Shown here piece by piece: positions 1 through 11,160 of a stretch of 64,000 nt of DNA. How positions within the stretch are numbered: the stretch's first letter is position 1; each line of letters starts with the position of its first letter. The notes under the pieces were generated by a model. The model had not been told where the DNA came from. It saw nothing but the letters and a program-made list of their open reading frames with translations, and made no database searches. The DNA comes from Aspidapion aeneum (lineage: Eukaryota; Arthropoda; Insecta; Coleoptera; Brentidae): assembly GCA_963576565.1 (NCBI GenBank), contig OY755038.1, positions 144,758,155-144,822,154 of the forward strand, read 5' to 3'. The translations under genes were made by a program, and so were the position numbers.

Positions 1-955
1 CCTTTTGAGCACTTAGAGCCTCTGCAATAGAGTTGAAACCTGCTGCGCCATCATCGACAAAAAATTGAGTTTCTAAGATATTTGCAGCAACAGGGTATTG
101 GTCTCGATAATCTTGAGCTAATTGTAATAAAGTACGAATAGCATGGAAAGGTGATGACGTAACACCAAAAGTGCAAGTTAAGAGCCTATACTCTTTTAGA
201 GGTTCCGAATTAGAAAAACGTCAAAATATAATTTGGTTAAACATCATTTTTATATCGCACGAAAAAACTACGAGGGGCAGTCTATTAAGTAAAATTGCAC
301 AAATATCGCGCTGCAATTTTGGACCGGTTAAAAGCATGAAATTAAGACTGGTGATTTGCGGCGTTAAAAACAACCCTTACTTTTGTGGTAGCACTTTCTG
401 GTTTGAGTACACAATGGTGTGGGAGATAAAAAGAATTTTCTAAATTTTTAAATGGTTCAAGAATTTCTTCCATTATATTATTTTGCAAATAATTGCGCAT
501 AAATTCGCAATATTTTTCGTAGATTTCGGGTTGCGTAATAATTTATTTTCGAGGGAGTAAAAACGTTTCATTGCTAGAGTGCGAGTATCTCCAAAAGTGG
601 GAGCGGGTTCACGAAATGGCAGACTAACAATATAGCGGCCTTCGTTATTTCTAGAGAGTGTTTTGCAATATATTTCTTCTGCGAGTTTATCATCAGGGGT
701 TAAAATGGGTGCTGAGGGTGGTTCCTCAATCTGCCAGAACCCTTTTAAATTCTTATCGAGTTCAGATTCAAAACTAGAGCATAAAAAGGAGTTAATTTTA
801 CATTGAGAGGGGTTGCTAACTTTCCCTGTAATTACATAACCAAACGAGGTTAAAATAGCAGTAGGATCGATAGAATGGGCACCAGAGATTTTATGCGATT
901 GTAATACCAGGGGAAAAATATCTGCGCCTAATAACATATCAATCGGCCCCGGCAT
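1..955 (-). pseudogene. pol: BEL/Pao pol pseudogene: protease tail, linker and reverse transcriptase
   Basis: The open part at 473-955 starts with the conserved 'DMLLGAD' segment that ends the A17 protease and continues as the linker ('FGYVITGKVS', 'GFWQIEEPP', 'LPFREPAP') before RT. From about 470 the RT proper follows: a PHHCV-type entry motif near 420, a Lys-Val-Arg-Val-Val-Phe segment, a frame change near 357, motif A as SCDIKMMFNQI, then a stop near 230. The remainder to position 1 has the motif B-like FGVTSSPF and the active-site box FVDD. The catalytic aspartates are still readable, but frameshifts and stops kill the gene. The C-terminal part is outside the window. Confidence 0.87.
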
Positions 956-1396
956 ATTATAATGAGGGTCGGCGAGCGGTAAATTAGAAATATGCTTCCA
1001 CGAGGTTTCTACAAAGCAAGTAGAGGGGGTTTATTGCAAATTTGAGATGAAACAACGGCATTTATAGTATAGAGGGGGTTTTGTTCATTTTTAGGGCGTA
1101 TGTTGCAAACCGCCATTTTTGAGGCATGAGAGTTCATTAATCCCAATCCGCTAATATTCATATTTAAATTATTAGAGGGTAAATTTAATTTTTTAGCAAA
1201 GTTTTCGGTTATCGATCTCACTCCCGCCATCCAGAACCGCGCGTATTTCGTGATAATAACCTTGGGAGTCGCGAATTTCACAAATAATAGTAGATAGCAA
1301 AACACCGGTCAACGTAGAGGAAGTATTATTAAAAGAATTTGAATCAAAACTAAGCATTGCTTGAGAGCTGCTGGGATTTGGATATTGACTGTTCAC
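956..1396 (-). pseudogene. BEL/Pao aspartic protease (A17-type) pseudogene
   Basis: This segment follows gag after a frame change near 1400. It contains the strand-loop around the retropepsin catalytic Asp. The motif reads LDGGSE where the second BEL copy of this window reads LDSGSQ, so the Ser after the catalytic Asp is replaced by Gly. Just after it the frame changes (about 1225). The rest of the domain (ENFAKKLNL..., GLGLMNSHASK...) continues in another frame to about 1009, and a further break near 1015 separates it from the pol linker. The protease would process the Gag-Pol polyprotein; this one cannot. Confidence 0.8.
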
Positions 1397-2472
1397 GCTT
1401 TGACTTTAATTAGCATTTTGAGGTCCAGTCTGAGGGAGCTATTTCGTGCGTTTTGAGTTTGAGGAGAGTTATTTCGTGCGTTTTGAGTTTGAGGAGAGTT
1501 ATTTCGGTAGCTCTGAGGCGCGTTGTTATAGTTATTTGTATTTTGAGGTTGAGTTTGAGGGCGAAAATCATTTTGAGGGAAGTGGAGTAAAGTATAATGG
1601 CTTCTCCCGCATCCCAAACACAAAATACTGGAGTTACAACCCTCCTTGGAGTGCTTTACTCCTAAACAATTAACGCACCAGCAACGCTCTTGAGGGGTTT
1701 TTTCTAAAAACAAAGGACAGCGGTAAATCAAATGACCTTGACCACAAAATAAAGTCCCATCCAGAGGTGTCTATTTTTAAATTGCTTAAAGCCGAAACAT
1801 TTTCGGTAAATGTGTTTAAAAGAGCACGCAAATTTTGGGAGTTTGCGGAGGATATCCTTTTGGCATTTTCAATTTCTTGCCAATGCCAACTAGCTATCAA
1901 GCGTTTGTTATCGTAACGCTCCATAAGTGCCTCATAAGCAACCTCGTAATTAGCGCCAGTCACAGGGGTGCATTTAACGATGGAAAGGGGTTCACTTTCT
2001 AAGGAACTTATTAATAAATTATATTTTTTGATATCAGCAATATTGGGGTTATTATGAACAATGACGTCATACATGTCAATAAAGCTTTTCCATTGTTTTA
2101 AATCGCCCGAGTAGGTAGGAATTCAAACCTTAGGGTATTCGGCATTTGTGCGCAAAGTTGGCTGATTTATCTGGGTAGGAGCCTTAGGTCTAAAATCTTA
2201 TAATATTTATCGCAAAAACCTTTTTCCATATCCATTAGGCTTTTTAGGTGATCATCGGCTTCTTCTTTCATTGAGAAACATTGCAAAAAAAAAGCGTGTT
2301 GTTTTTGAAAATCTTTATAAATCCCTTCGAGATGGCGCATGCGCATTTCAAAATTTGGGCGTACAAAAGGGTCCTCCACTGAGTCATTTGCGATATTATA
2401 TAAATCATTTATTTTGGCCTCTAATTGTTGGCACAAAATATAAGCTTGTTTTATTTTAGCTTCGGTCGACAT
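1393..2472 (-). pseudogene. gag: BEL/Pao gag pseudogene
   Basis: Gag would bind element RNA and form the virus-like particle. An ATG at 2472 opens an N-terminal helical region (to about 2167). A frame change and a TGA near 2127 follow. Then comes the Gag core typical of BEL elements (1670-2074), with the pattern 'MDRYD/MERYDNKRLIA', which the second BEL copy shares (MDRYDVPRLIA). The C-terminal piece (1393-1731) has a zinc knuckle of the form C-X2-C-X4-H-X4-C (CVNC...H...C) and a second C-X2-C-X4-H half. A Gln/Asn-rich tail follows, containing an exact 10-residue duplication encoded at 1441-1500. At least three frame or stop breaks make it non-functional. Confidence 0.85.
1441..1500 (-). repeat. 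Exact 30-bp tandem duplication inside gag
   Basis: Positions 1441-1470 and 1471-1500 are identical. The unit is 30 bp, so it keeps frame, and on the minus strand it encodes the decapeptide NNSPQTQNAR twice. It lies in the low-complexity tail of the decayed BEL Gag. Both copies are still identical although the gene is broken, so the duplication is probably younger than the inactivation. Confidence 0.95.
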
Positions 2473-2664
2473 TTTTCCTAGAGAAGTTTAACAAAATAAT
2501 TTTTAAACCTTTCAGTATAGAGGAAAAAGCAATACCAAATTTTTAAGTTTTTTTTATTACAAAAACTGGCAAAATATATTTTTGAGAGAGATACGTTTGC
2601 ATGTAACAAGAGATAAAGAAACTATTCTGCCTGACGACTGCAATGGGAATTAAGCGACCTTGTA

Positions 2665-2874
2665 CAGTCGGGGACTTTTTAAATGGCCGCCCTTGAAAAT
2701 AAAAAATATTCTTATTTGAAATTCGGAAAATTAATTTAAACCAAAATAAAAAAAATGTGAACTTTACCTCTGTATGTATACAGAAAAATTTAAAAATGTA
2801 TATTTTTTCATTTCTTTCAGTGATTAATTTTGACAGAAAAAAAATACACCGGCAATTTAAAAAGTCCCCGACTG
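2665..2874. mobile_element. Short TA-flanked MITE (Tc1/mariner-like)
   Basis: Two perfect 19-bp inverted ends, CAGTCGGGGACTTTTTAAA at 2665-2683 and its reverse complement at 2856-2874, each sit directly against a TA dinucleotide (2663-2664 and 2875-2876). The match extends inward with one mismatch (TGGCCG against TTGCCG). The interior is about 150 bp, AT-rich and non-coding. A TA duplication with short inverted ends and no ORF is the pattern of a non-autonomous Tc1/mariner-superfamily element. It lies just upstream of the decayed BEL gag. The superfamily is inferred from the TA target only. Confidence 0.8.
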
Positions 2875-4456
2875 TACATACACTTTTTTACATAAAAAAA
2901 AAACTTATAATTTTTTTATACATTATTAAAAGAAAATTGAAACTTTCCGCAAAACTGATACGAACTGGTATAAATCCGGCTCGTAATGGGCCATAAAATG
3001 TACTATTCCCTTCGATAGCTGTAGTACTCCATAGGCCTTATATTTGTAAAAGTTTAAATTTTAGAGTATTAGAAAGAAGCGACAATTGGGATGACTTACC
3101 CCACTTATTCCTCTTTCTTGATCCTGGAGGTACCTCCTTGCAGCTGTGGGCGACACCTTTTCACTCAAAGTTTATAGTCTAAGGGGTTTAGAGTTTATAG
3201 CAATAGAAATATAATTAACACACTTTTAAATATTAACAGCGTAGGTAAATAAGAGTCTATTTCGAGATTTATTCTAATAGCGAGTTTTTAATACTAAAAT
3301 CCGTTTAAAATGCAGCAAAAAAAAAATCATCCCAATTGAAAAAACGCGATAAGTAAATATAAAAGCAAAGTAGACAAAATAAAAATAAGTTTCAATCTTC
3401 TTATAACCAGAGTATAGATAATAAATACCCAAAAATAATTAAAACTAAAAGTAATTAGCGGTAACGCTACATTTTCAATCTAAAAAAATCTGATAAGAAA
3501 GGGGCCCCTCTTGCCTCCCCAACCCCCATGAATACACCGTTGTATCAAATGTGTATTACATCGGTGAGTGCTCCAACAGAGGGGTGCCAGAGATACAACA
3601 AAAACAATTTAGATTTTTGTTATATAAACTTTTTTTTCGGAAATAATCTCTCTCACCTCTATCACCTTCTGCACTATGGCCACCAAGTTATGGGACACCC
3701 TGTATAATTTGTCCCATTGTTTTAAAAGTATGTAAAGAAATTATTTTGGGATAATAATTAAAAACGGAAATATAGGTAGACGAAAAATCTATTGATTTAT
3801 TTAAAAAAGGAAAAGCACAAATATTGTTCTTAGCAAATAGACAAAAAACAAAGAGAAAAAAAATGCACATAATGTATAGTTTAATTATTACAATTGCTTT
3901 ATAAAGCATGTTAAGAGATTATTAATTAGATAATTAAAAAACGGGAATATAGAACATAAAAAAAGTATTTATTATTACATTTTTACAAAAAAACAGAAAA
4001 GTACAGATACATACAATAAATTAAAAATATTAATATAAGTAGTAATATTTAATTTAGAAAAATATTCCTTTTCAATTCACAATCTTTTGTGATTTTCTTG
4101 ATAGATATTATTAAACAAGAAGCCATTTGCTGGGAAAATCGTGGCCATTTTTTTTACCCTTTAAACAAACGTTCTTCTCTGTCGTGAATCGAATTTTTAC
4201 ACACTGTTAACAAACCAAACGTGAAAATGTTTATTTATATGTCTTTTCTTAGTAGCACTGCACTGAAACAATCCAAAAAACACAAACTATTTAGCGAAAT
4301 ATCAACAGAACTCTTTTGAAAATACGAATAAATCACATACAACGAACGCAAACAAAGGATTTAGCACCAGTGGTGACGTCACGCCGCTCCCTCACCCCGC
4401 ACAATTTGTTAACCAGGTTAAATGGAACTAAGCAGTCCTTTATGTCTATAGTCCTT

Positions 4457-4516
4457 GATATCAGGTGATGTATTTTAATAGATATCAGCTGATGTATTTT
4501 GATAGATATCAGCTGA
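4457..4516. repeat. 24-bp tandem repeat, about 2.5 copies
   Basis: The unit GATATCAGSTGATGTATTTT plus four bases is repeated twice, with a third partial copy ending in ...GATATCAGCTGAG. Copies differ at one or two positions. No gene is associated. Confidence 0.85.
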
Positions 4517-4570
4517 GTCTAGGGGAGATTGATCTAGACAGAGGAATAGCTTTCTCTCTTTGTGTTGCCA

Positions 4571-4613
4571 ACGGTTTAAAGGCGCCCGTCCATGAAGCAT
4601 ATTATCCGCGCGG
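4571..4613 (+). repeat. Dispersed repeat, CCCGTCCATGAA...CCGCGCGGA family
   Basis: The segment CCCGTCCATGAA, ten bases, then TCCGCGCGGA recurs in inverted orientation at 44850-44880 with only a few differences. CCGCGCGGA is itself a palindrome. Two distant copies in this AT-rich sequence point to a dispersed repeat, perhaps the end of a DNA transposon, but no full element can be delimited. Confidence 0.7.
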
Positions 4614-4939
4614 AAATAATTTTTTGGTGAAGGTGCCGGTTTTCCCGCCTTTCTTGCAGCGGATTTTTTAAAATTATGAATTTCTTTAACACATTTTCGT
4701 GAACAATTCTGGTGAAATTCGAGCTTGTTTATCTTTAATATAAGAAATGTATCACAAATGGTCAACATACGACTTGCATTTCTTGATAAAAATGAATTTT
4801 ATTAAAAACATGACATAAACCAAATGGCCGATTTACCAATTTTGATCACAGCTGATTATTATTTTCGCCTCCAGTGACGTCATCGCGTTTTCCGCTATAG
4901 TTCGAACAAGTTGAACTTTTTTGAAAAAACGCTGTGTTT

Positions 4940-4968
4940 GTGAGGTTATGTAGGTGACATAACCTCAC
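4940..4968. repeat. Perfect 12-bp hairpin palindrome
   Basis: GTGAGGTTATGT at 4940-4951 is followed by a 5-base loop and its exact reverse complement ACATAACCTCAC at 4957-4968. No U-tract or ORF context suggests a terminator. It may be a remnant of a small inverted-repeat element. Confidence 0.85.
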
Positions 4969-5263
4969 TTCGATCTTTATTATTTTTTTGGAAAAAATCT
5001 AAATATCTAAAACCTTTTGGAAAATAAGAGTCGTTGGGGGAAGATGAGCTTAATTTCTTGTTTGTTATTTGTGTTATTTTCAGGTAGGTCTTATTTTCAG
5101 TTTTTTTTATGGAAGTAAAAATATAAGGACTAGCCAGGCCCTTTGGGCGGGGGCGGGTTTGAGCCCAAGCCTAATAGTATTAATGGTGGGGGCTAACCAT
5201 AGGTCCGGCAAGTAGGCTCTTTTTGCCATCTAGGCCTAATATCTATAATATTAGGTATATATA

Positions 5264-5715
5264 TGTTATACTTTAAAGTTTACTTTGAACTTTTTAAAAA
5301 CTTTATTTTGATTAAATACAATATAGGACTTAAACGTTATAATTGAACGTGTACTTAAGAACGATTCTAAAGAGAATGACTTAACATTACAAAGATTTGA
5401 GTTTATATAAAGAAAAAGTGCTGATTAAGCAATGGAATAATTCCTTAATATTCTAGATTTAAACTTCTTAGAACTAAAGTGCAATTCGGCAGGAATGCAC
5501 GTGTTGTTTATGTCATGAGAGACGCAAGTCAGCAGAATGGTCTTCTTATCTTGAAAGGTTCTGAGAAATAAAGTGCCGATTCGGCTTGAATGCACGTGTT
5601 GTTTATTTCATGGGAAACGCAAGTCAGCAGAATAAGCTTCTTATCTGGAAGGTTCTCGGGTTTCATAGAAGGTTCTGGTTTCTTCTAAGTGTAGGCAGGA
5701 TATTTTCATATAACA
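5264..5715 (-). repeat. 3' LTR of errantivirus-like element
   Basis: Begins TGTTATACT and ends ATAACA on the plus strand, so it reads TGTTATATG...AGTATAACA on the coding (minus) strand. It is bordered by the TATA target duplication outside and the polypurine tract inside. About 97% identical to 13294-13744. The U3 half holds an imperfect duplication (see 5476-5660). Confidence 0.95.
5476..5660 (-). repeat. Imperfect ~92-bp direct duplication within the LTR U3
   Basis: Two successive segments starting AAAGTGCAATTCGGC (5476) and AAAGTGCCGATTCGGC (5570) share long runs, including AATGCACGTGTTGTTTAT and CGCAAGTCAGCAGAAT, and both end in GGTTCT. CACGTG is an E-box. The duplication is also in the other LTR, so it belonged to the active element. 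By position it lies in U3 and could be a doubled enhancer, as in other retroelements. That function is inferred. Confidence 0.85.
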
Positions 5716-5730
5716 GCTCCCCTCTTTTTG
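5716..5730 (-). other. Polypurine tract of errantivirus-like element
   Basis: On the minus strand CAAAAAGAGGGGAGC ends exactly at the 3' LTR start (TGTTATATG). This is the expected primer site for plus-strand DNA synthesis. Confidence 0.92.
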
Positions 5731-5759
5731 AAAAAGTTGGCGTTATACGGCAACTTTTA

Positions 5760-7605
5760 TTAAGATGATTGATTGATTATTAATTTTGCATTGGGTTCGA
5801 TTTCTTCTTCGATTTGATCTTCGATGTGTATGCTAGGTCTTCTTCTTGGTAAGATATTCGATAAATTCCTAATTCTTTGTAGATTTTGGAAATGGTGGAA
5901 AGTCATTACCATTATCATTATCGTTATTGGTATTATTACCATTTCTTGTTCTTCGGCGTCTTCGACATTTGTTAATAACGTAAAGAATTACTAGTAGTAC
6001 TATCAATGTTATTGTAATGATTGTAAACCAATCAATGTGTTTTTGAATGAATGGTTGATTGATCATTTTATTTTATTTTATTTTATGTAATTCTTCTGAA
6101 TATTGGTTAAGATTATGTTGTGCAATATTCAGATCTTCGACGTTTATTTTACTTAACTTTAGTGGTTTTAGGCCTTGAATTTTGGGGATTTTAGGCATAT
6201 CTTTACAACAAGTATATGGAATATTGATTATTGGTGAATTTATTTCTTCGAAGATACTTTCTTGAAGTATGGTTTTAGAATGAATTCTTTTACTTCCAAT
6301 AAAAGCATTGCATGTTGATGAAACGAATTATACTATTGGTTTCTATTAATTTCGTAATGATTTCTTGATTCTTGCATTTAATATTGGTAGGTACTGGTTC
6401 TGATGTAGTAACTAGCCATTGATTTTCTTCTAGTGGTTGAACATTGTAACCTTGTGCATAGAAAATGGTTGTTTGACATGTTTCCGGTAGCTGAGTTTGT
6501 TGCTTCAATAGTTGAGTTTCACAAATAGCATCACTGTCGATGGGGTACGGAAGTACTTTGGAACAGAGCTTCGTTCTTCTTTCGATGATCTTGCAGTGGT
6601 CCACGTTGTGGAAGGTGACGAAAAACATTGAATCATCGTCACGCGCAATAAATTTATTAATTGTTGATATAGTATGGTGAAGACCTGTTCGATTATCTAA
6701 TGTTGGTATTGGGTAAAGTCTGTATAAAGTATAAGTCGAAGGGTCTATAAGAGGTATTTTAAGAACAAATACTATTTTTGATTCAGTTTGAAAAGCACTA
6801 AGTTCAATTAAATTAATGTATTGGGCTACCGTTGAGATTGACATTGGTAAAGGCAAATTATTTGGTGATGGTGTTATTATTGAACCATGCAATATTTTTA
6901 AACGTGCAAAAGTTACTGCGTTTAATGCGTCATTTAATGAATCTTTAATAAAGATGTTTAATAGGCAGCGTTATCAGAAATCGAAGTAACTAAATATTGA
7001 ATTAATTTAATATCATGATTAAACGTTTCTTCATCAGTTTGTAATTTTTGTTAAGTCGTATTAAAAGTTTTAATAACAGAGGTTGTTACTGAAATTTGTT
7101 TTTGCAATAATCTTTCAATATTTTTCTCATCAGTCGATACTTTATTAATACAATCATTTAAGTATTCTCCGTCTGATGCATCTAAATTTCCTGTAATAGA
7201 TTTCCAAATAGTTCCGATGCCATTAAATATTCCACGTTTTTGCCTATATGATTTTTCTTTTGTATCCGAGAAAAGTTCTTCGTATTTAATATTAACGTAA
7301 TTAGAAATTTGTTTTAAAAAGCTAACATGCGTTTTAATTTGCGATTTGAAATTTGCAATTTGATTATTATTGATTGAAAAGTGATCCATAAAGGTATCTA
7401 AAATTTTGTCGTTATGTTCAATTGCTTTCTTAAAGGGTAAAACACCTTTGTAAACAAGTGTCCATTCATTATTAGAAATTCTGATAAGGGATTCTTCATG
7501 ATAAAATAGTCCTAGTGTATTATTTATTGGTAATATTGAATATTGTCTGGAAACGATTGAGATTATTCCCATTAATCTAAAATAAAAGATTTTTATTTTA
7601 TTCAA
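5760..7605 (-). pseudogene. env: Errantiviral env pseudogene (F-like fusion glycoprotein)
   Basis: The ATG at 7605 overlaps the end of pol by eight bases in another frame. Errantiviruses usually express env from a spliced RNA. The first ORF (7051-7605) has a hydrophobic start, then a furin-type site RQKR at residues 121-124, followed at once by GIFNGIG, the start of the fusion peptide, and a conserved 'GNLDASDGEY' segment. Downstream, the ectodomain continues in a second frame (6290-6892), the Cys-rich part in a third stretch to about 6080, and the membrane anchor at 5869-6066 (WFTIITITLIVLLVILYV followed by KCRRRRR). An acidic tail ends at 5760. Breaks seen: TAA at 7051-7053, another stop near 6960, frame changes near 6940 and 6318, a TAA just before the anchor, and a frame change in the tail. 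The protein cannot be made. Confidence 0.9.
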
Positions 7606-9189
7606 AGCACGGTTTTAACCTATCAAAATTAACTTTGGTTAATTGATTTGTTTGTGGGTTTTTAAGTGTTGCAGAATTACGATGTATTTCTAAAATTTCA
7701 AAAGGACCAATAAATAAGTTTTCTGATTTTGATTTGATTTGTGATTCTTTAAGCCAAACTTTGTCTCCTACATTAAATTCAGGGAGATTCTTTCGTACGT
7801 GTTCGTCAAATCGTTCTTTCGATTTTTGTTTCGATTGATCAGTTCTATTTCTAGCTAATTTGTAAAAATAGTCTATTTTATTATTTAAATCGCGTACATA
7901 TTTAGATATCAATTGTTCTTGATTATAAAGCTTTTCGGGGGGTCTACTTGATGTATGTCCGAAAACGAGTTCGTAAGGGGTAAATCCGTGTGTTTTGTTT
8001 TTTGTATTATTATAGCAAATTACTGCGTATGGAAGAACGCTAAAACAATGATCTTCAGGTTTTCTTGTTTATTGATTCTAATCATTTCGCAAAGGGTTGC
8101 GTGAAATTGTTCTAGTGAACCATTTGACTGTGGATGTGCTACGCTAGAAAATGTTAACTTAACATCGTATAGGGTACATAAATCTTTTAAATGGGTGTTA
8201 TCTAATTATTTGCCATAATCGCAATGTATTCGCAAGGGTACACCGAAATGTTGGAAAAATAGTAAAATAGGACTAACTACTGTACTTGCTTTTTTATCAA
8301 TCATTGCGTAAGCTTGTGTGAATTTTGTTAATTCATCCCTTACTGTTAACGCATAATTTCTAGTGGGGTATTCGAAAATATTGATATTGATTCGTTCAAA
8401 AGGGGTACGTGGTGTTTCTGTTACAACGAAGGGTCTGCTTAGATTTTTACGAACAATTTTTACTTTTTGGCAAGTTTCACATTTTTTTATGAAATCTTCT
8501 ACGTGTTTTGTTAAACCACGCCAATTATATTTTTCTCTAATGCGTCTAACTGTTTCATTTATTCCACGGTGTAGGTTGCTTTTTCCTAAGTGATAATTTT
8601 CTAAAATTATTGGGATTTCATCTTCGTCGGGGGTTGTTATTATATTTTGGCAAATTTTTAATTTTATGTCTTTATCAGAAAAGATGTAAGATAGCATCTC
8701 TAAAGTTGGTAAATCTAGATTGTTTTCGATGCAGTATGTTTTGTTAATTTCAAATTCATTTTGGTCTTTAAAAAGGCCATAAAATAAGTGTTGTGAACAA
8801 TCATCATTATCGAATGGTAGGGCTATAATAAAATATTTACGTTCTTTAACTGTTTTGCTAGAAACAATATTAATTTTTAATTCTTCAAGGTGGAACTCTT
8901 CTTCAAAAATATCGTCAATGATTTTGAAATGTAAATCTTCCATTTTATTTTGTCGGAAAAAGGTTACTATAAATTTATTTGACTTATCTAATAATTGATC
9001 TTTCGAGGTTTCGATTTTAGAATAATCAATTAGGGATCGCGTCTTATAAAGTTCAACAAATCTGTTAAATTCATCTGTGATTTTTTGATCATCGTCTTCA
9101 TTAAAAACTGGTTCTTGATCGTTATTTTCGTTATTTGCAAAAATGTTAATGTTTGATTTAAAGTCTATACAGTCTTTGAAATGATTGAT
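7598..9189 (-). pseudogene. pol: Errantiviral integrase pseudogene
   Basis: This continues pol in the same frame after the TAA at 9190. The N-terminal zinc-binding HHCC module (YHLGKSNLHRG ... CETCQ) lies near 8460-8610. The catalytic core follows. Where the first catalytic Asp is expected, in the segment before IFEYP, the codon at 8380-8382 is AAT (Asn). The second Asp is present in HCDYGK, but a TAA at 8206-8208 follows it two codons later. The Glu is visible in SNGSLEQF near 8110. A one-base deletion near 8060 changes the frame. The C-terminal domain is open from 7912 and has the GPF motif (FIGPFEI) of the GPY/F module, ending at 7598. The enzyme would insert element DNA; this copy is dead several times over. 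Confidence 0.9.
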
Positions 9190-11160
9190 TTATATCCGCG
9201 ATAAAGCGTCTGCATTTTTATTGATTTTACCGGGTTTATGAATGATTTTAAAACTATATTCTTCTAATTTTAATCGCCAACGTGCTAATCTGCTACCGGG
9301 GTCTTTAATTGAAAGTAACCAGGTTAGAGGTCTATGATCGGTGACTATAGTGAATTTTCTACCAAAAAGGTAAGGTCGAAAGTGTTTTACGGACCATACT
9401 ATTGCTAATAGTTCTCTTTCAATAGTGGAGTATTTAGTTTCTGCACTACAAAGGGTTCTCGATGCAAAAGCTATCGGAAGGTCTTTACCAATTGGACCTT
9501 GTGAAAGTACGGCTCCTATCGCAAATGAGCTCGCGTCTGTAGTTAAAATGAACGGTTCTTCGAAATTTGGATAGATTAATATTGGATTAGCTTCTTTACA
9601 TTTTTTAGAAAAAATAAAATTTGTATCTTTTTGAAGAAGTTTTGTTAAGGGTTTCGAGATTTTCGCGAAGTTCGGTATGAATCTTCGATAATATCCGGCA
9701 AGTCCGAGAAATGATTTTACGTCACGAGGAATTTTTAATTCTGGAAGGTTTTGAATACATTTTACTTTATCAGGGTTTGGTTTTACTCCATTTTCGGTAA
9801 TTAAATGTCCGAGGTATGCTGCTTCTTTTCGTAAAAACTCGCATTTGTAAGGTTGAATTTTTAAATTTGATTTTCGTAATCTTTGAAAAACTTCGGAAAA
9901 ACGTGAAATGTGTTCATGAATAGTGAGTGAATAAACAATAATGTCGTCCATATAAACTAAACAACGTTCATTTAGAATGCCTAATAGAATGTTATCCATC
10001 ACACGTTGAAATGTGGAGGGTGCATTTTTTAAACCAAATGACATACGAACAAATTCGTAGTGTCCATTTTCGACAGAAAAGGCTGTTTTTTGAATATCTT
10101 TTTGATCAATTTTAATTTGGTGAAAACCGGATGCTAAATCAAGTGTTGTAAAATATTGACATTTACCTAACTGATCTAATAAATCTGAAATATTTGGAAG
10201 TGGGTATTTATCGTCAACTGTTACTTCATTCAGTTTTCTATAATCGATTACTACTCTCCATTTTTCTTTGTTAAAGGCGTCAAGTTTTTTTGGGACTACC
10301 GAAACAGGTGATGACCACGGGGAAATTGATGGGCGGATTATTTTTTGATCGAGCATTTTAATAATTTGTGTTTTTGCTTCCTCTTTGTGTATTTGAGAGT
10401 ACCGATATGATTTAGTAAAAATTGGATGAGCATTGTTAGTTTCAATTGTATGTTTGATTTCATTAGTGAAAGTTAGTTGATCTCCTTCGATATAGAAAAT
10501 GTCAGAAAATTCAAAACAAAGATTTGAAATTAGTTCTTTTTCTTCGTAATTTAAATGTTCTAGTTTTAATTGATTTTTAATAAGGTCGATTCTATCAATG
10601 AGTTCGTCTTCATTGGCATTAAAATTTAAAATATCGTGAACACTTGGTATGGGTTCGAAAGACAAGTTTTTAAAATTTATTGTTTTAGGAATAGCATTGG
10701 GATTTATTACTGATGTATAAAATTCACCATTATCGTTAATGTGGACTAGGGCGTTTGGTAATCTTACTTTTTCTATTTCTTGACCAATTAAAATTGCATC
10801 TGTCTTTTTTAAATTACATTTTAATTTAAAAACTTGTTCGGTTCGCGGTTCTAGAGATATTTGATTTTGAAAATTATTTTGATTTATATTTATTCGCGGT
10901 TTTGGTATTGGTGGCGTTTTTTGATTTTGAATTAATCTTGGTTTAGGTATTGGTGGTATGTTTTGATTTATTTGATTTTGAATAATTTCGGGATTTTGTT
11001 CGAAATTTTTTTCTGTAACTTGAATTAAAGGTATTGTTTTAAAATTGGTGCATAGCTGTTTCGAATTTAAATCAATTACGCACTTGTAATGTTCAAGAAA
11101 ATCGAGTCCTAATATTCCGTCAAATTCTATGTCTAAATTACAAATATAGACTTTTAGTGC
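9190..11160 (-). pseudogene. pol: Errantiviral reverse transcriptase / RNase H (pol core)
   Basis: One uninterrupted frame runs from about 11160 to the TAA at 9190. It holds the protease C-terminus, a Gln/Pro/Asn-rich linker, RT and RNase H. Counting from the TTG at 10665, RT has WRVVIDYRKLN (136-146), motif A LDLASG with Asp at 176, GLKNAPSTFQ (211-220) and the active-site box YMDD (238-241). RNase H has TTDASS (Asp about 377), the ERELLAIVW segment, TDHRPL, and ends ADALSRI. All RT and RNase H catalytic residues look intact. The stop right after RNase H cuts integrase from the polyprotein. There is no ATG at the start because pol is normally made by frameshifting from gag. Confidence 0.95.

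Larger units (their letters stand above)
1..2472 (-). mobile_element. Decayed BEL/Pao LTR retrotransposon, gag to RT, cut by window edge
   Basis: The minus strand reads, in order, a BEL/Pao Gag, CCHC-type zinc motifs, an A17-type aspartic protease and a reverse transcriptase that runs off the window at position 1. The order and motifs match the BEL/Pao element on the plus strand at 37850-44200. The frame changes several times and has in-frame stops, so no long ORF survives and this copy is a fossil. RNase H, integrase and the 3' LTR would lie outside the window. I could not identify a 5' LTR upstream of the Gag start at 2472, so the element may also be truncated or its LTR too decayed to see. 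Confidence 0.88.
2877..5263. other. Non-coding AT-rich interval
   Basis: No reading frame here looks like a protein. Besides the small repeats listed separately, I see a sequence GGGACACCCTGTATA at 3692-3706, reminiscent of mariner-type transposon ends in insects, but I found no partner end. A short palindrome, cctaatat/atattagg, lies at 5235-5255. The G-rich stretch 5140-5220 (gcgggggcgggtttgagccc...) is locally GC-rich against its surroundings but non-coding. Confidence 0.6.

Noticed and set aside
171..443. 90-codon plus-strand ORF
   Set aside because: It is the antisense shadow of the decayed BEL reverse transcriptase, whose motifs are on the minus strand.
3692..3706. Mariner element end (GGGACACCCTGTATA)
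   Set aside because: Only one end-like motif; no inverted partner or transposase nearby.
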